Shown here: positions 26,725-36,281 of the stretch, piece after piece
Layout: each line of letters opens with the position of its first letter
Numbering within the stretch: position 1 is the first letter of the stretch
Assembly (NCBI GenBank): GCA_029212405.1
Contig: JARGNR010000008.1
Span: 1-64,000 of the forward strand
Source of the DNA: Saprospiraceae bacterium
GTDB lineage: Bacteria; Bacteroidota; Bacteroidia; Chitinophagales; Saprospiraceae
Reading direction: 5' to 3'
Length of the DNA: 64,000 bases
The notes under the pieces: model-generated
Told to the model about the DNA's origin: nothing
Database searches by the model: none
Seen by the model: only the letters and a program-made list of their open reading frames with translations
Translations under genes and position numbers: made by a program

Positions 26725-27975
26725 ATGGACAGAAAACTAACTTCAAAAGAACAGTCAAAAGGAAAGTATAAAAAATGGACCTATCCTATATTAGCCGTGA
26801 TGGTTTTGATCATTGGAATTTATGGCTTTAGAGCATTATTAGCAAGTAAAGCCAATTCGTCAGATTTCTTTATTGCCTCCATTGAAAAAGGAGAGGTCAC
26901 CCATACTGTATCTGCAGCTGGAATTGTCATCCCTGCTTTCGAAAGAGAAATTAATGCTCCGGTTGCGACTGAAATTAAAAGTGTAACATTATCGACTGGA
27001 GCGACTGTTACAAAAGGTGATTTGATCCTTGAATTGGACCAGGAATATACTCGATTAGAATACGAGCAACTGAAGGATGAGCTTGATCTTAGAAAGAATA
27101 ATATTGAAAAGCTAAAACTACAGTTTGACAAAGATCTGAGAGATCTGGACTATCAAGATAAGATAAAAGCACTGCAAGTAGATGAATTAAAAGCTGAAGT
27201 AAATGATCAAAAAAGACTATTGAATATTGGGGGAGGGACAGCTGAAGAGTTGGAGCAAGCTGAGCTAAAATTAAAAGTAGCAGGATTGGAGAAAAAGATG
27301 CTGGAAAACGAATTGCAGTATAAAAGAAGTGTCAATGTAAATGAAAAGAAAGGATTGGAATTGGAATATACGATCCAAGAAAAAAGACTAAAAGAATTAC
27401 AGCGAAAACTACAAGAGACAAGCGTACGTTCACCTCAGTCTGGTGTGATCACATGGATCAATGAAGATATCGGACGAACGGTGACAGCAGGAGAAACATT
27501 AGTTAGAATTGCAGATTTGGGAAGATATGTGATTGAAGCGACAAGCTCTGATAGAAACAGTGATAAGCTGAGTATTGGTCTTCCAGTAAATGTAAGAATT
27601 GGCAACAAAAACTTAGATGGTTCCATCTCTAGAATATTACCTGCCGTACAAAATAACACGGTAAAATTCTTTGTAGAATTGGACAAAAATGAATCCGAAT
27701 TCCTTCGACCCAATATGCGTGCCGAAGTATTTATCATTACAGATAAAAAAGAAAATGTTTTAAGAATTAAGAATGGTGCAGCTTTCAGGGGAGCAAATAC
27801 ACAAGAGGTCTTCTTTGTAGAAGGAAATAAAGCAGTCAAACGAAAGCTTAAGAAGGGCATATCCAATTCAGATTATGTAGAAATCCTATCCAACGCCAAT
27901 CTTGGTGATAAAATAATCATCTCTGAAACGAATGATTATAAACACCTTGATGCATTCATTCTTTTGGACAAATAA
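26725..27975 (+). CDS. MacA-like periplasmic adaptor (HlyD family) of a tripartite ABC exporter
   Basis: 416 residues. ATG 26725 is preferred over an ATG at 26662 because it gives a compact basic N-terminus before the TM anchor (about 16-37, YPILAVMVLIIGIYGFRALL). Next come the first biotinyl-lipoyl half (about 70-95), a long alpha-helical coiled-coil hairpin (about 95-230), the second lipoyl half (RSPQSGVITWINEDIGRTV) and beta-barrel domains. Such adaptors bridge an inner-membrane ABC transporter to TolC. The gene heads a plus-strand run of TolC, ATPase and two permeases, which confirms the role. Confidence 0.9.
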   Translation: MDRKLTSKEQSKGKYKKWTYPILAVMVLIIGIYGFRALLASKANSSDFFIASIEKGEVTHTVSAAGIVIPAFEREINAPVATEIKSVTLSTGATVTKGDLILELDQEYTRLEYEQLKDELDLRKNNIEKLKLQFDKDLRDLDYQDKIKALQVDELKAEVNDQKRLLNIGGGTAEELEQAELKLKVAGLEKKMLENELQYKRSVNVNEKKGLELEYTIQEKRLKELQRKLQETSVRSPQSGVITWINEDIGRTVTAGETLVRIADLGRYVIEATSSDRNSDKLSIGLPVNVRIGNKNLDGSISRILPAVQNNTVKFFVELDKNESEFLRPNMRAEVFIITDKKENVLRIKNGAAFRGANTQEVFFVEGNKAVKRKLKKGISNSDYVEILSNANLGDKIIISETNDYKHLDAFILLDK

Positions 27976-27985
27976 TCCTAAACAC

Positions 27986-29419
27986 ATGAAAAGTAACACA
28001 CTATATATCGCAATATTTTTCTTTATAGGTATTTCAAGTTTGGGTGGACAATCTAGTCTAACATTAGAAGACATACTTTCAGAGGCTAGAGACAATGCCC
28101 TATCGGTACAAAATGCAAAAATGGATGTTGAGATCGCAGCTTCGCAATTGAATCTACTCAAAGCAGAATTAAAACCAAACCTTGGTCTAGATTTGCTACT
28201 TCCAAATTTTATAAACACCTCGGCACAGGTTACACAACCTGACGGATCCATTGCTTTTCAACAAGTAACACAAAATAATTCCTCTATTTCTTTGTTTGCT
28301 AACCAGAATATTTCAGCCACTGGTGGACAACTTTTTGTACAATCTGATCTCCAACGCTTCGATGATTTCAGTACGGATGCAAAACAATACAATGGGGTCC
28401 CAATCAGGATAGGTTTTATTCAACCTTTGTTTGGGTTTAATCGATTTAAATGGAGTAAAAAAATACTTACTGTGTTGCAAGAAGAATCTGCAAATACGTA
28501 CCATATTGCTGTAGAAAATGTTCAATGGAGAGCAACCAATTTATACTTTAACGTCTTATTGGCTCAAGCAAATCAAGAAATCGCCACAACAAACAAAGGA
28601 GTCAATGAAAAACTAGTGGAAATCACAAAGGAAAGATTTGAGCTTGGAAAAACGTCTAGAGATGAATTGTTGCAAATTGAAATGAGCTTAAAGAGTGCTA
28701 TTTTATCAGAAAATCAAGCTAAAAATGAAGTAGAACAATCATTGAGATTGATGTACACCTTTTTAGGTAATACGACTATTCCAACAAATATTACCTGTAC
28801 CGTTCCTAAATTACCCAATCCAATTCAATTGGACGAATCTACCTTACTAAACAAAATGGTGGAAAATAGACCTGAAATTTTGAGATACCAAAGAGAGTTG
28901 ATTGAAAGTGAAAGAGACATCGCTCAAACAAAGGCGCAATATGGTATAAGTGCTGAATTATTTGCTGGTTTTGGCTTTGCACGTGGTTCTGAAAATATTG
29001 ATGAAATCTACAACAACCCTTTTGACGAACAGCAAGTCCGATTTTCAGTATCCTTACCTCTTGTGGATTGGGGACAAAGAAGAGAGGCAGTCAAAATAAC
29101 ACAACTTCGAAAGGCAAGTATTCAAAATCGAGTACATCAAGAAACGCTAGAATTAGAAAATAGGGTGCGTACAGGTATTGCACAATTCGAACAAATACAA
29201 AGTGATCTTATTCTTTTACAAGAAATAAAAGAGGTAGCTGAAGAGCGCTTTGAAATTAGTAATCAAAGGTACACGCTAGGCAATATTAGTATCACGGACC
29301 TTACTCTTGCTCAAAGAGAAAAAGATCAAACCTTACGAGATTTCATAAGAGCATTACGCGTGTATTGGAGCACCTACTATGAATTAAGAACCTTATGTGG
29401 AACGACCACTTTCAATTAA
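27986..29419 (+). CDS. TolC family outer membrane efflux protein
   Basis: 477 residues from ATG 27986, 10 bases after the adaptor stop. A signal peptide (about 1-22) precedes two outer-membrane-efflux repeats of long helices plus strands: SLTLEDILSEARDNALSVQNAKMD in the first, and the internal repeat around TLLNKMVENRPEILRYQREL. LPLVDWGQRREAVKI and the ITDLTLAQREKDQTLRDFIRALR helix are typical. It forms the outer-membrane channel of the exporter, probably as a trimer joined to the MacA-like adaptor. Confidence 0.92.
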   Translation: MKSNTLYIAIFFFIGISSLGGQSSLTLEDILSEARDNALSVQNAKMDVEIAASQLNLLKAELKPNLGLDLLLPNFINTSAQVTQPDGSIAFQQVTQNNSSISLFANQNISATGGQLFVQSDLQRFDDFSTDAKQYNGVPIRIGFIQPLFGFNRFKWSKKILTVLQEESANTYHIAVENVQWRATNLYFNVLLAQANQEIATTNKGVNEKLVEITKERFELGKTSRDELLQIEMSLKSAILSENQAKNEVEQSLRLMYTFLGNTTIPTNITCTVPKLPNPIQLDESTLLNKMVENRPEILRYQRELIESERDIAQTKAQYGISAELFAGFGFARGSENIDEIYNNPFDEQQVRFSVSLPLVDWGQRREAVKITQLRKASIQNRVHQETLELENRVRTGIAQFEQIQSDLILLQEIKEVAEERFEISNQRYTLGNISITDLTLAQREKDQTLRDFIRALRVYWSTYYELRTLCGTTTFN

Positions 29420-29450
29420 AATACATTAATAAAAAATAAAACAAACCACC

Positions 29451-30116
29451 ATGATACAATTAGAAAATGTTAGCAAAGTTTATCGGACAAAAACCATTGA
29501 AACAACTGCACTTAATGAAATTAACTTGACAATTTCAGAAGGAGAATTTGTGTCTATTATGGGACCTTCTGGTTGTGGTAAATCGACCTTGCTCAATGTA
29601 ATCGGATTATTGGATGAGCCTACTGAAGGTAAAATAACAGTAGCAGGAGAATCTGTACAAAATTACAATAGTAAAGCAACCTCCAAATTTAGGAATCAAA
29701 AACTAGGATTCATTTTTCAGTCTTTTCATTTGATCCCCGACTTATCAGTTATTGACAATGTAGAATTGCCTTTATTGTATAGAAATGTAAGTGCCAAAGA
29801 AAGAAAAGAACTTTCAGCGGCAGCCTTGGAGTCAGTAGGTTTGAAAAATCGGATGGATCATTTTCCTAGTCAACTTTCTGGTGGTCAAAAGCAACGAGTA
29901 GCCATTGCAAGAGCCATCGTAGGTAACCCTGCTATTCTACTTGCTGATGAGCCTACGGGAAACTTGGATAGTCACATGGGTAATGAAGTCATGGATATAT
30001 TGTTAAAGCTCAATCAAGAACAAAATACAACTATTGTGATGGTAACACATGATGAAAATATGGCGAAAAGAACCAACAGACTTTTAAGGCTCTATGATGG
30101 GAGTCAGGTCGCTTAA
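29451..30116 (+). CDS. ABC transporter ATP-binding protein (MacB/LolD type)
   Basis: 221 residues, a complete single nucleotide-binding domain. Walker A is GPSGCGKST about 38-46, the Q-loop is IFQSFHL, the signature is LSGGQKQR about 141-148, Walker B with catalytic Glu is ILLADEPTGNLD about 164-175, and the switch His is in VMVTHD. The subtype is that of LolD/MacB/FtsE ATPases, which drive mechanotransmission rather than substrate passage through the membrane domain. The two FtsX-type permeases that follow are its partners. Confidence 0.96.
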   Translation: MIQLENVSKVYRTKTIETTALNEINLTISEGEFVSIMGPSGCGKSTLLNVIGLLDEPTEGKITVAGESVQNYNSKATSKFRNQKLGFIFQSFHLIPDLSVIDNVELPLLYRNVSAKERKELSAAALESVGLKNRMDHFPSQLSGGQKQRVAIARAIVGNPAILLADEPTGNLDSHMGNEVMDILLKLNQEQNTTIVMVTHDENMAKRTNRLLRLYDGSQVA

Positions 30117-30162
30117 ATTATCATGATTTAATTCTCTTTACCCACCACTAAATTTTAAAAAC

Positions 30163-31485
30163 ATGATTAAGAATTATATAAAACTTGCTTGGAGAGTGCT
30201 TTCTCGAAAGAAGTTTTTCACGTTCATCACGCTCTTTGGTATTAGTTTTACACTCATGGTCCTGATGTTAATCACTTCCTATTTTCAAGCAGAATTTGGA
30301 TCAAAAGCTCCAATGAAAAATCAAGATGAACTTGTCATTTTAGAGTATCTCACATTACAAAAAGTCATGTATGATACGATTGCAGTTGTAGATACTACTT
30401 TTGATTCTGGTGTTGCCGTTTATGATACAACCTATGATACAAAACGAACTGGAAGAAGTATTAGTACTAGCTCATTCAACGAAAAACTATTGCAAGATCA
30501 CTTTAGGGACTTAGAGTCCATCAAGGCTTCCACTATTTTTAATACCGGAATCCGCCATGATGTTTTTGTAAATAATAGCAAATTACAGATTGCTATAAAT
30601 CACTGCGATGCTCCATTTTGGGATATTTTTAATTTTCAATTTATTGAAGGTAGACCTTTTGATGCTTCTGAAGTTACACAACAAGCACAAGTTGCCGTCA
30701 TTGCTCAAAAATTAGCAAAATCCTATTTTGGAAAGGACAAAAATGTATTGGGTAAGTTCATTACAGTTGATGCCAGACAATATAAAGTAATCGGTGTAGT
30801 AAAAGATCCAACGTCCTCACCAGATCCTATCATTGTAGATATGTTTCTACCGTATACCAATGCTGAAGAATCATACCGAGACCCCTATTTTGGTAATTAC
30901 TCAATGGCCTTGCTCTCTGATGGTAATGTCGAAAAAACAAAAAAAGAAGCAATTTCTGCTTCACATGATATTTCTTTGGATTTACAAGATGAATATAACG
31001 AATTGATTCTCAAACCTGTAACGTATAAGGAATTGTATGCAAAGGCTTTGTATTATGATGAAGATCCAGCCAAGAGTTTACAGTTCATTTCTTGGCTTTT
31101 AATCGGATTATTATCTCTTTTTATCCTATTACCGGTTTTGAATCTTATCAACTTAAATGTGAGTCGAATCATGGATCGGTCCTCTGAAATTGGAGTACGT
31201 AAGGCATTTGGAGCCACTAATTCACAGATTTTGACGCAGTTTGTATTTGAAAATATTGTCCAAACCTTGATTGGCGGTTTGATTGGTTTTCTACTTGCAT
31301 TTATAGCGATGTACTTTATCAATCAAAGCAAATCTTTAGGTGCAGTTGTTCTGGAAATGAACGTATCATTCTTCCTATACAGTCTCTTAATTTGTCTGTT
31401 CTTCGGTATTTTATCTGGACTACTTCCTGCATTAAAAATGTCCAAACTTCAAATTGTTAACGCTCTTAAAACCAATCAACTATGA
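30163..31485 (+). CDS. ABC transporter permease, FtsX/MacB type (first subunit)
   Basis: 440 residues in the MacB membrane topology: one N-terminal TM helix (about 18-40), a large periplasmic domain (about 45-310), then three C-terminal TM helices (about 315-435). The FtsX core shows MDRSSEIGVRKAFGATNSQILTQF. The periplasmic part contains VVDTTFDSGVAVYDTTYDTK, an Asp/Thr-rich insertion near its start. The start of the second permease overlaps the end of this gene (ATGA), so the two are translationally coupled and presumably form a heterodimer. Confidence 0.92.
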   Translation: MIKNYIKLAWRVLSRKKFFTFITLFGISFTLMVLMLITSYFQAEFGSKAPMKNQDELVILEYLTLQKVMYDTIAVVDTTFDSGVAVYDTTYDTKRTGRSISTSSFNEKLLQDHFRDLESIKASTIFNTGIRHDVFVNNSKLQIAINHCDAPFWDIFNFQFIEGRPFDASEVTQQAQVAVIAQKLAKSYFGKDKNVLGKFITVDARQYKVIGVVKDPTSSPDPIIVDMFLPYTNAEESYRDPYFGNYSMALLSDGNVEKTKKEAISASHDISLDLQDEYNELILKPVTYKELYAKALYYDEDPAKSLQFISWLLIGLLSLFILLPVLNLINLNVSRIMDRSSEIGVRKAFGATNSQILTQFVFENIVQTLIGGLIGFLLAFIAMYFINQSKSLGAVVLEMNVSFFLYSLLICLFFGILSGLLPALKMSKLQIVNALKTNQL

Positions 31486-32648
31486 TTAAGCATATCTTTA
31501 AACTTATCTGGAATAAGAGGAGAAGCAATGCCCTTATTTTAATCGAAATATTCTTGGCCTTTTTAGTTCTTTTTGCGGTATTGTCTTACGTTATTTATAA
31601 TATGAGAATGCTATCTGCACCTCTTGGGTTTGAGACAAAAGACAAATGGATGGTTTATTTGGACGATCTAAGTTCGAAAGATAGCCTAGAGGTCTTAGAA
31701 ATGAAAAATACACTTCACCGAGAACTTTTGAATCTGGACAATATTGAATCTGTTTCTTATACAGAGAACATCAATCCTTACTCAGGAAATCAATCTAGAA
31801 CTGGGGGAGATGCGATGGGTTTCAATATATCCTCACTTCTTGCCTTTGTAGACTCAGATTTTGCCAACGCATTAGATATGAATGTCGTCCAAGGTAGGTG
31901 GTTCCAAGAAGAAGATTTAAATTCAACTTATCCATCAATCATTTTGAATCAAGCATTTATCGATGAATATTTTGGAGGTAAGAATATGATTGATAGCATG
32001 CTCCTTTTTAGAGGAGAGCACAAAGTGATTGGAGTGGTTGATGCATTCCGATATTTAGGAGAATTTTCTGAAAACCAACCCCATGCATTTTATCAAGTAC
32101 CTCGACATAGTAAAGAGGCAAACAACTTAGTTTTGGGAATGGCTCCCAATACTCCAGCTGCATACGAAGAGAAAGTAAATAACTTAATATCCGATATCAC
32201 AAAATCATCTTCTTTCATCATAAAAAATATTGATCAGATGAAAAAAAGTGACAGTCGAGATACTTGGATTCCTTTGATTGCACTGTTGAGTATTTGTGGA
32301 TTTCTATGCATTAATGTTGCCTTAGGTTTATTTGGAGTACTTTGGTACAATATCAATAAAAGAAGAGGGGAAATTGGATTGAGAAGGGCCGTTGGCGCTC
32401 ATAGTTCAGATATAAGTAAGCAATTCATTTTCGAAATTCTAATTCTTACATTTATTGCTGTTTTTCTGGGAATCTTTTTCGCCATTCAAGTTCCACTTTT
32501 AAAAATAGGTCCTCTTGAACCCATCAACATGTATTATGCCATAGCTATTTCGACTGGGATAATATTGACACTGGTCACTTTATGTGCATTGCATCCAAGT
32601 TGGCAAGCATCAAAACTTCATCCGGCAACAGCACTGCATGAAGACTAA
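31482..32648 (+). CDS. ABC transporter permease, FtsX/MacB type (second subunit)
   Basis: 388 residues with the same layout as the preceding permease: N-terminal TM (about 17-37), a periplasmic domain with the MacB-like FVDSDFANALDMNVVQGRWF and IILNQAFIDEYFGGKN motifs, and three C-terminal TM helices. The coupling region RRGEIGLRRAVGAHSSDISKQF matches FtsX/MacB permeases. It overlaps the first permease by 4 bases and is followed by a strong terminator, which marks the end of the exporter part of the cluster. Confidence 0.92.
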   Translation: MIKHIFKLIWNKRRSNALILIEIFLAFLVLFAVLSYVIYNMRMLSAPLGFETKDKWMVYLDDLSSKDSLEVLEMKNTLHRELLNLDNIESVSYTENINPYSGNQSRTGGDAMGFNISSLLAFVDSDFANALDMNVVQGRWFQEEDLNSTYPSIILNQAFIDEYFGGKNMIDSMLLFRGEHKVIGVVDAFRYLGEFSENQPHAFYQVPRHSKEANNLVLGMAPNTPAAYEEKVNNLISDITKSSSFIIKNIDQMKKSDSRDTWIPLIALLSICGFLCINVALGLFGVLWYNINKRRGEIGLRRAVGAHSSDISKQFIFEILILTFIAVFLGIFFAIQVPLLKIGPLEPINMYYAIAISTGIILTLVTLCALHPSWQASKLHPATALHED

Positions 32649-32655
32649 ATCATAG

Positions 32656-32695
32656 AGAATTCTGAATATGTATTGATTTATTCGGAATTCTTTTT
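32656..32695 (+). terminator. strong terminator between the permease and the regulator gene
   Basis: AGAATTC-T-GAATA pairs with TATTC-G-GAATTCT (32656-32668 with 32679-32691), giving 12 paired bases around one T/G position and a 10-base loop, followed by TTTTCTTCTTT. The regulator ATG is only 27 bases further on. The two-component genes are therefore expressed by read-through at a lower level, or from a promoter inside this hairpin region. Confidence 0.75.
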
Positions 32696-32721
32696 CTTCT
32701 TTACATTTCTAATTCCTTTGT

Positions 32722-34107
32722 ATGTCCAATGAGCGAATACTAATAATTGACGACGACCAGGCAGTTTGCTTGAGTTTAAAGCTATTGCTGAAAAAGAAAG
32801 GATATGAGACGATTTCTGTAAATCATCCCTCTATAGCTATGGAAACCATCGCTGAATTTAATCCTGACTTAATTTTGTTGGATATGAATTTTACCATAAA
32901 CACCACAGGTAAACAAGGGTTGGCCATGTTGAAAAGAATCGTAGACGATCACCCTACAGTTTCTGTAATACTAATGACCGGCTGGGCTACCGTACAATTG
33001 GCCGTAGAAGGAATGAAAATTGGAGCAAAAGATTTTCTTGCCAAACCTTGGGACAATAATCATTTGGTTAAATCTATTCAAGATATATTGGCTTTAACTT
33101 CCACAGCAAACCCTCAGAGAATATCAAGTTCTTCAACTCAGTCAGAGGATCAATTTGCTCATATTATTGGACAAACCGAACCATTTATGCATGCAATGGA
33201 CATAGCTAAAAGGGTCGCTAAAACCGATGCAAGTGTCTTGATTACTGGAGAAAGTGGTACAGGAAAAGAAGTAATAAGTGAAGCGATCCATGAAATGAGC
33301 CAACGAAGCGCTCAACCATTTGTCAAAGTTAATTTAGGGGGAATATCTACTACTCTATTTGAGAGTGAAATGTTTGGCCATAAAAAAGGAGCATTTACCG
33401 GAGCAATAGCAGATCGAACAGGTCGCTTTGAGTTAGCAAATAAAGGTTCAATATTTCTTGATGAATTGGGTGAACTTCCTATGGATAGTCAGGTAAAACT
33501 TTTAAGAGTTTTACAGGAAAAAACATTTGAACCCTTGGGGTCTAGTAGGAGTAAGCGATCGGATGTAAGAGTAATAAGTGCGACCAATAAAGACCTATTA
33601 GAGATGGTGGCTAAAGGAAGTTTTAGGGAAGATCTCTTTTATAGAATCAATCTAATCACCATCCATTTACCTTCTTTAAGAGAACGAAAGGAAGATATTC
33701 CACTCCTTGTAAAACATTTTGTGAAATCAACTTGTCAAGCATATAATTTTGACCAACCCATACTAGAAGACACTACTATGAATTGGTTGAAAAACCAAGC
33801 ATATCCTGGCAACATTCGACAATTAAAAAACATGGTCGAGCGGACAATTTTGTTGAATACCAACTCTAAAATATTAAATGTAAAAGATTTTCAATCCTAT
33901 ACTAAAATAAATCCTGCTTCGACTCACGTATCTTTACCAGAAGTAGGAAAAATTACCCTTCAAGAAATGGAAATCAATATGATTAAAAAGGCATTGGCCT
34001 ATCATCATCACTCTATAAGCAAAACAGCTGCTTCACTAGGTATCACTCGAAGTGCTTTGTATAGAAGATTAGAAAAACATAACATTCCGCATGAGTCTCA
34101 GATTTAG
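32722..34107 (+). CDS. NtrC-family sigma-54-dependent response regulator
   Basis: 461 residues. The receiver domain spans 1-120 with acidic pocket D10-D11-D12, phosphoacceptor D54 and the conserved Lys in DFLAKPWD. The AAA+ domain spans about 145-375 with Walker A GESGTGKE about 176-183, the sigma-54-contacting GAFTGA loop at 223-228, and Walker B in GSIFLDELGEL. A Fis-type helix-turn-helix ends the protein (SISKTAASLGITRSALYRRLEK). It activates sigma-54 promoters when phosphorylated; the exporter operon upstream is its most likely target. Its stop overlaps the kinase start by 17 bases. Confidence 0.96.
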   Translation: MSNERILIIDDDQAVCLSLKLLLKKKGYETISVNHPSIAMETIAEFNPDLILLDMNFTINTTGKQGLAMLKRIVDDHPTVSVILMTGWATVQLAVEGMKIGAKDFLAKPWDNNHLVKSIQDILALTSTANPQRISSSSTQSEDQFAHIIGQTEPFMHAMDIAKRVAKTDASVLITGESGTGKEVISEAIHEMSQRSAQPFVKVNLGGISTTLFESEMFGHKKGAFTGAIADRTGRFELANKGSIFLDELGELPMDSQVKLLRVLQEKTFEPLGSSRSKRSDVRVISATNKDLLEMVAKGSFREDLFYRINLITIHLPSLRERKEDIPLLVKHFVKSTCQAYNFDQPILEDTTMNWLKNQAYPGNIRQLKNMVERTILLNTNSKILNVKDFQSYTKINPASTHVSLPEVGKITLQEMEINMIKKALAYHHHSISKTAASLGITRSALYRRLEKHNIPHESQI

Positions 34108-35386
34108 ATATTTTCTTTTTATGGGCATCTTGCACCTACTTATGGCAGTAGGTTTATATTATTTATTAAAAGATCATAAAATATACTTTCTCCTCTGTGA
34201 AGGATTACTTCTTATTTCTTTGGGTATAAGCGTCAGTCTCTATAAAAAATTAATTCGTCCTATTGAACTTATGCAAACCGGAACCAATGCATTAGCCAAT
34301 AAAGATTTCACGGTAAAATATGTGAAGACTGGAGCTTCAGAAATGGACAGATTGATTGAAGTATACAACACAATGATCGATACATTACGAGTAGAACAGA
34401 CTCGAACGGTTGAACAAAGTTACTTTCTAGAAAAATTAATCCAAGCATCACCTATTGGAATGATAATCATGGATTTCGATGGAAATATAGCCGATATAAA
34501 CCCTGTTGCTGCCAAAATCTTATCCATCCAACTTCCTGCTAAAGGAAACCCTTTAGAACATTATCATCACCCACTCATTCCTCAAATAGTTACTTTGAAT
34601 AGTGGAGAAACAAAGTTACTCAGCGTCAATGGATATCATAAATTCCGCTGTCAAGTTGACATGGTCATTCACAAAGGATTTCCACGAAAATTTATCATAC
34701 TTACTGATTTGACAGCTGAACTTTTAGAATCTGAGAAAGAAGCTTATGGCAAAGTAATCCGAATGATGGCTCATGAAGTAAATAATTCCATGGGAGCTAT
34801 TAATTCTATTTTACATACTGTGGTCGAATATGGTTTTAGTTCTGATGACTCAGACCCTGACCTGAAAGACTCACTTAATGTGGCCATTGATAGAAATAAA
34901 AGCCTGGCAAAGTTCATTGATAATTTTGCTGATATTATTCGGTTACCAAAACCTACAATGACTAGACATCAACTGAATAAATTGCTACTCAATGCCTCTA
35001 AACCTTGGGAAACAAGTGCACGGAACAAAAATATTGTTTTCACCTACAAGCTTTCTAAACAAGAAGTAGAAGTTGATATGGATGCTTCTCAAATAGAAAG
35101 GGTATTAAGCAATGCATTGAAAAATGCTATGGAGTCTATTGGTTCCGATGGAGAAATTATCATTTCATCACAGACAAACCCAGTACAATTTGAAGTAATT
35201 GACAATGGTCCTGGAATATCAAAACGCATAGAGAAAAAAATATTTACTCCGTTTTATTCCACTAAAACCAATGGGCAGGGTATAGGTCTTATGTTGAGTC
35301 GTGAAATTATAGAAAATCACAATGGAACACTTCGTTTAGAAACTGAGAAAAAGAGTGGATTAACTCACTTTACCGTAACTTTATAA
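34091..35386 (+). CDS. sensor histidine kinase with minimal periplasmic loop
   Basis: 431 residues starting inside the regulator gene (17-base overlap). Two TM helices (about 8-26 and 31-51) are joined by only about four residues (KDHK), so it cannot have a periplasmic sensor domain. HAMP-like segment about 50-105 (RPIELMQTGTNALANKDF), PAS-like domain about 110-210 (IIMDFDGNIADINPVAAKIL), phosphoacceptor H228 in MMAHEVNNSMGAI, and an ATPase domain with DNGPGISKRIEKKIF and GQGIGLMLSREI. It should phosphorylate the adjacent NtrC-type regulator. It probably senses within the membrane, or through the exporter. Confidence 0.94.
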   Translation: MSLRFRYFLFMGILHLLMAVGLYYLLKDHKIYFLLCEGLLLISLGISVSLYKKLIRPIELMQTGTNALANKDFTVKYVKTGASEMDRLIEVYNTMIDTLRVEQTRTVEQSYFLEKLIQASPIGMIIMDFDGNIADINPVAAKILSIQLPAKGNPLEHYHHPLIPQIVTLNSGETKLLSVNGYHKFRCQVDMVIHKGFPRKFIILTDLTAELLESEKEAYGKVIRMMAHEVNNSMGAINSILHTVVEYGFSSDDSDPDLKDSLNVAIDRNKSLAKFIDNFADIIRLPKPTMTRHQLNKLLLNASKPWETSARNKNIVFTYKLSKQEVEVDMDASQIERVLSNALKNAMESIGSDGEIIISSQTNPVQFEVIDNGPGISKRIEKKIFTPFYSTKTNGQGIGLMLSREIIENHNGTLRLETEKKSGLTHFTVTL

Positions 35387-35453
35387 TGATGCCACCATTA
35401 ATGAAAAAGGCCACTAATAAAAGCAGCCTTCAAGTTTTGATTTGTGTTTGAGT

Positions 35454-36089
35454 CTATTCGCAATCATAAGTGTTTTTCATAAATGACCATATCTTATTAA
35501 AAGATGAACCTCTTGCAGAACAATTGGTCAAATCAATCTCTTTTTTGCCTTGGGAAGCAAACTTGGTTGCATAATTATCTCCTGCAGTAAGTGTACCTAT
35601 AAATAAACCAATCAACTGTTTCTTATAACATTCGCTGCTGCTATTTCTCGTCATAATCTCTGGTGCAGAAAGACACGCAAGCTCAGTCATCATATCTCTA
35701 TCTGTATCAAAATTCTTTTTGTTTGCTTGTTTTATATCGTACACCACTCTTCCTGCCTCTACCATCCAATCATGTACAGCTAAAGCAGACTCAAAACCCA
35801 TTTTATCAACAATCTCATTTAAAAGTTCTGTTGCCTCATCCGCTACCCCTCCATTATAATCTACAAACTGTACATATCCTCCACAGAGATTAATTGTAAC
35901 ATTGGTATTAAAAATAGCAGACACATTTCCTTCAATCTCTCCAGCTACTGAAACCATGGCGTTGGCTTCTTCTACATAATTTTGTAGAAACTGAACATCC
36001 TCTGAGGATACATCTAATTCATTGCTCTTTGAACAACTTGAAAATCCAATTAACAATACTAGAAATGATAAGAAACACAGATTTTTCAT
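35454..36089 (-). CDS. uncharacterised lipoprotein
   Basis: 211 residues with a lipoprotein signal (GFSSC, Cys about 19). The remainder is mostly helical (SEDVQFLQNYVEEANAMVS, DEATELLNEIVDKMGFESAL) and contains five further Cys, including CGGY and a final YDCE, which may form disulfides. No known domain was recognised. It converges on the histidine kinase gene, with a stop only about 67 bases away, and has its own upstream region of 269 bases. Function unknown; it is real by its signal, its codon-consistent length and clean ends. Confidence 0.65.
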   Translation of the reverse strand: MKNLCFLSFLVLLIGFSSCSKSNELDVSSEDVQFLQNYVEEANAMVSVAGEIEGNVSAIFNTNVTINLCGGYVQFVDYNGGVADEATELLNEIVDKMGFESALAVHDWMVEAGRVVYDIKQANKKNFDTDRDMMTELACLSAPEIMTRNSSSECYKKQLIGLFIGTLTAGDNYATKFASQGKKEIDLTNCSARGSSFNKIWSFMKNTYDCE

Positions 36090-36191
36090 ACTTATTAATT
36101 TTGAACAAGTCTAAATATACAGTATCAAAACAAACTTTACTTCTCAAAAATAAAATAATCTGTTGGCTAAAAGACATATAGGCAAATCAAT

Positions 36192-36207
36192 TGGCTTCGG
36201 TTTTGCT
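36192..36207 (+). promoter_or_regulatory. orphan sigma-54-like promoter match
   Basis: TGGCTT-CGGTT-TTGCT on the plus strand has GG and GC exactly 12 bases apart (36193 and 36205), fitting TGGCNN-N5-TTGCW. It predicts a start near 36218, with no protein gene on that strand until 39242. A hairpin at 36282-36336 lies downstream, so a short non-coding RNA is possible. One such match can occur by chance in this window. Confidence 0.3.
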
Positions 36208-36281
36208 ACCAAAAGAAATTAAAGTCTGATTTGACAATGGTTCGTAGGTTTAGGTATTCGTATAGTACTGCTGAAACTAAA

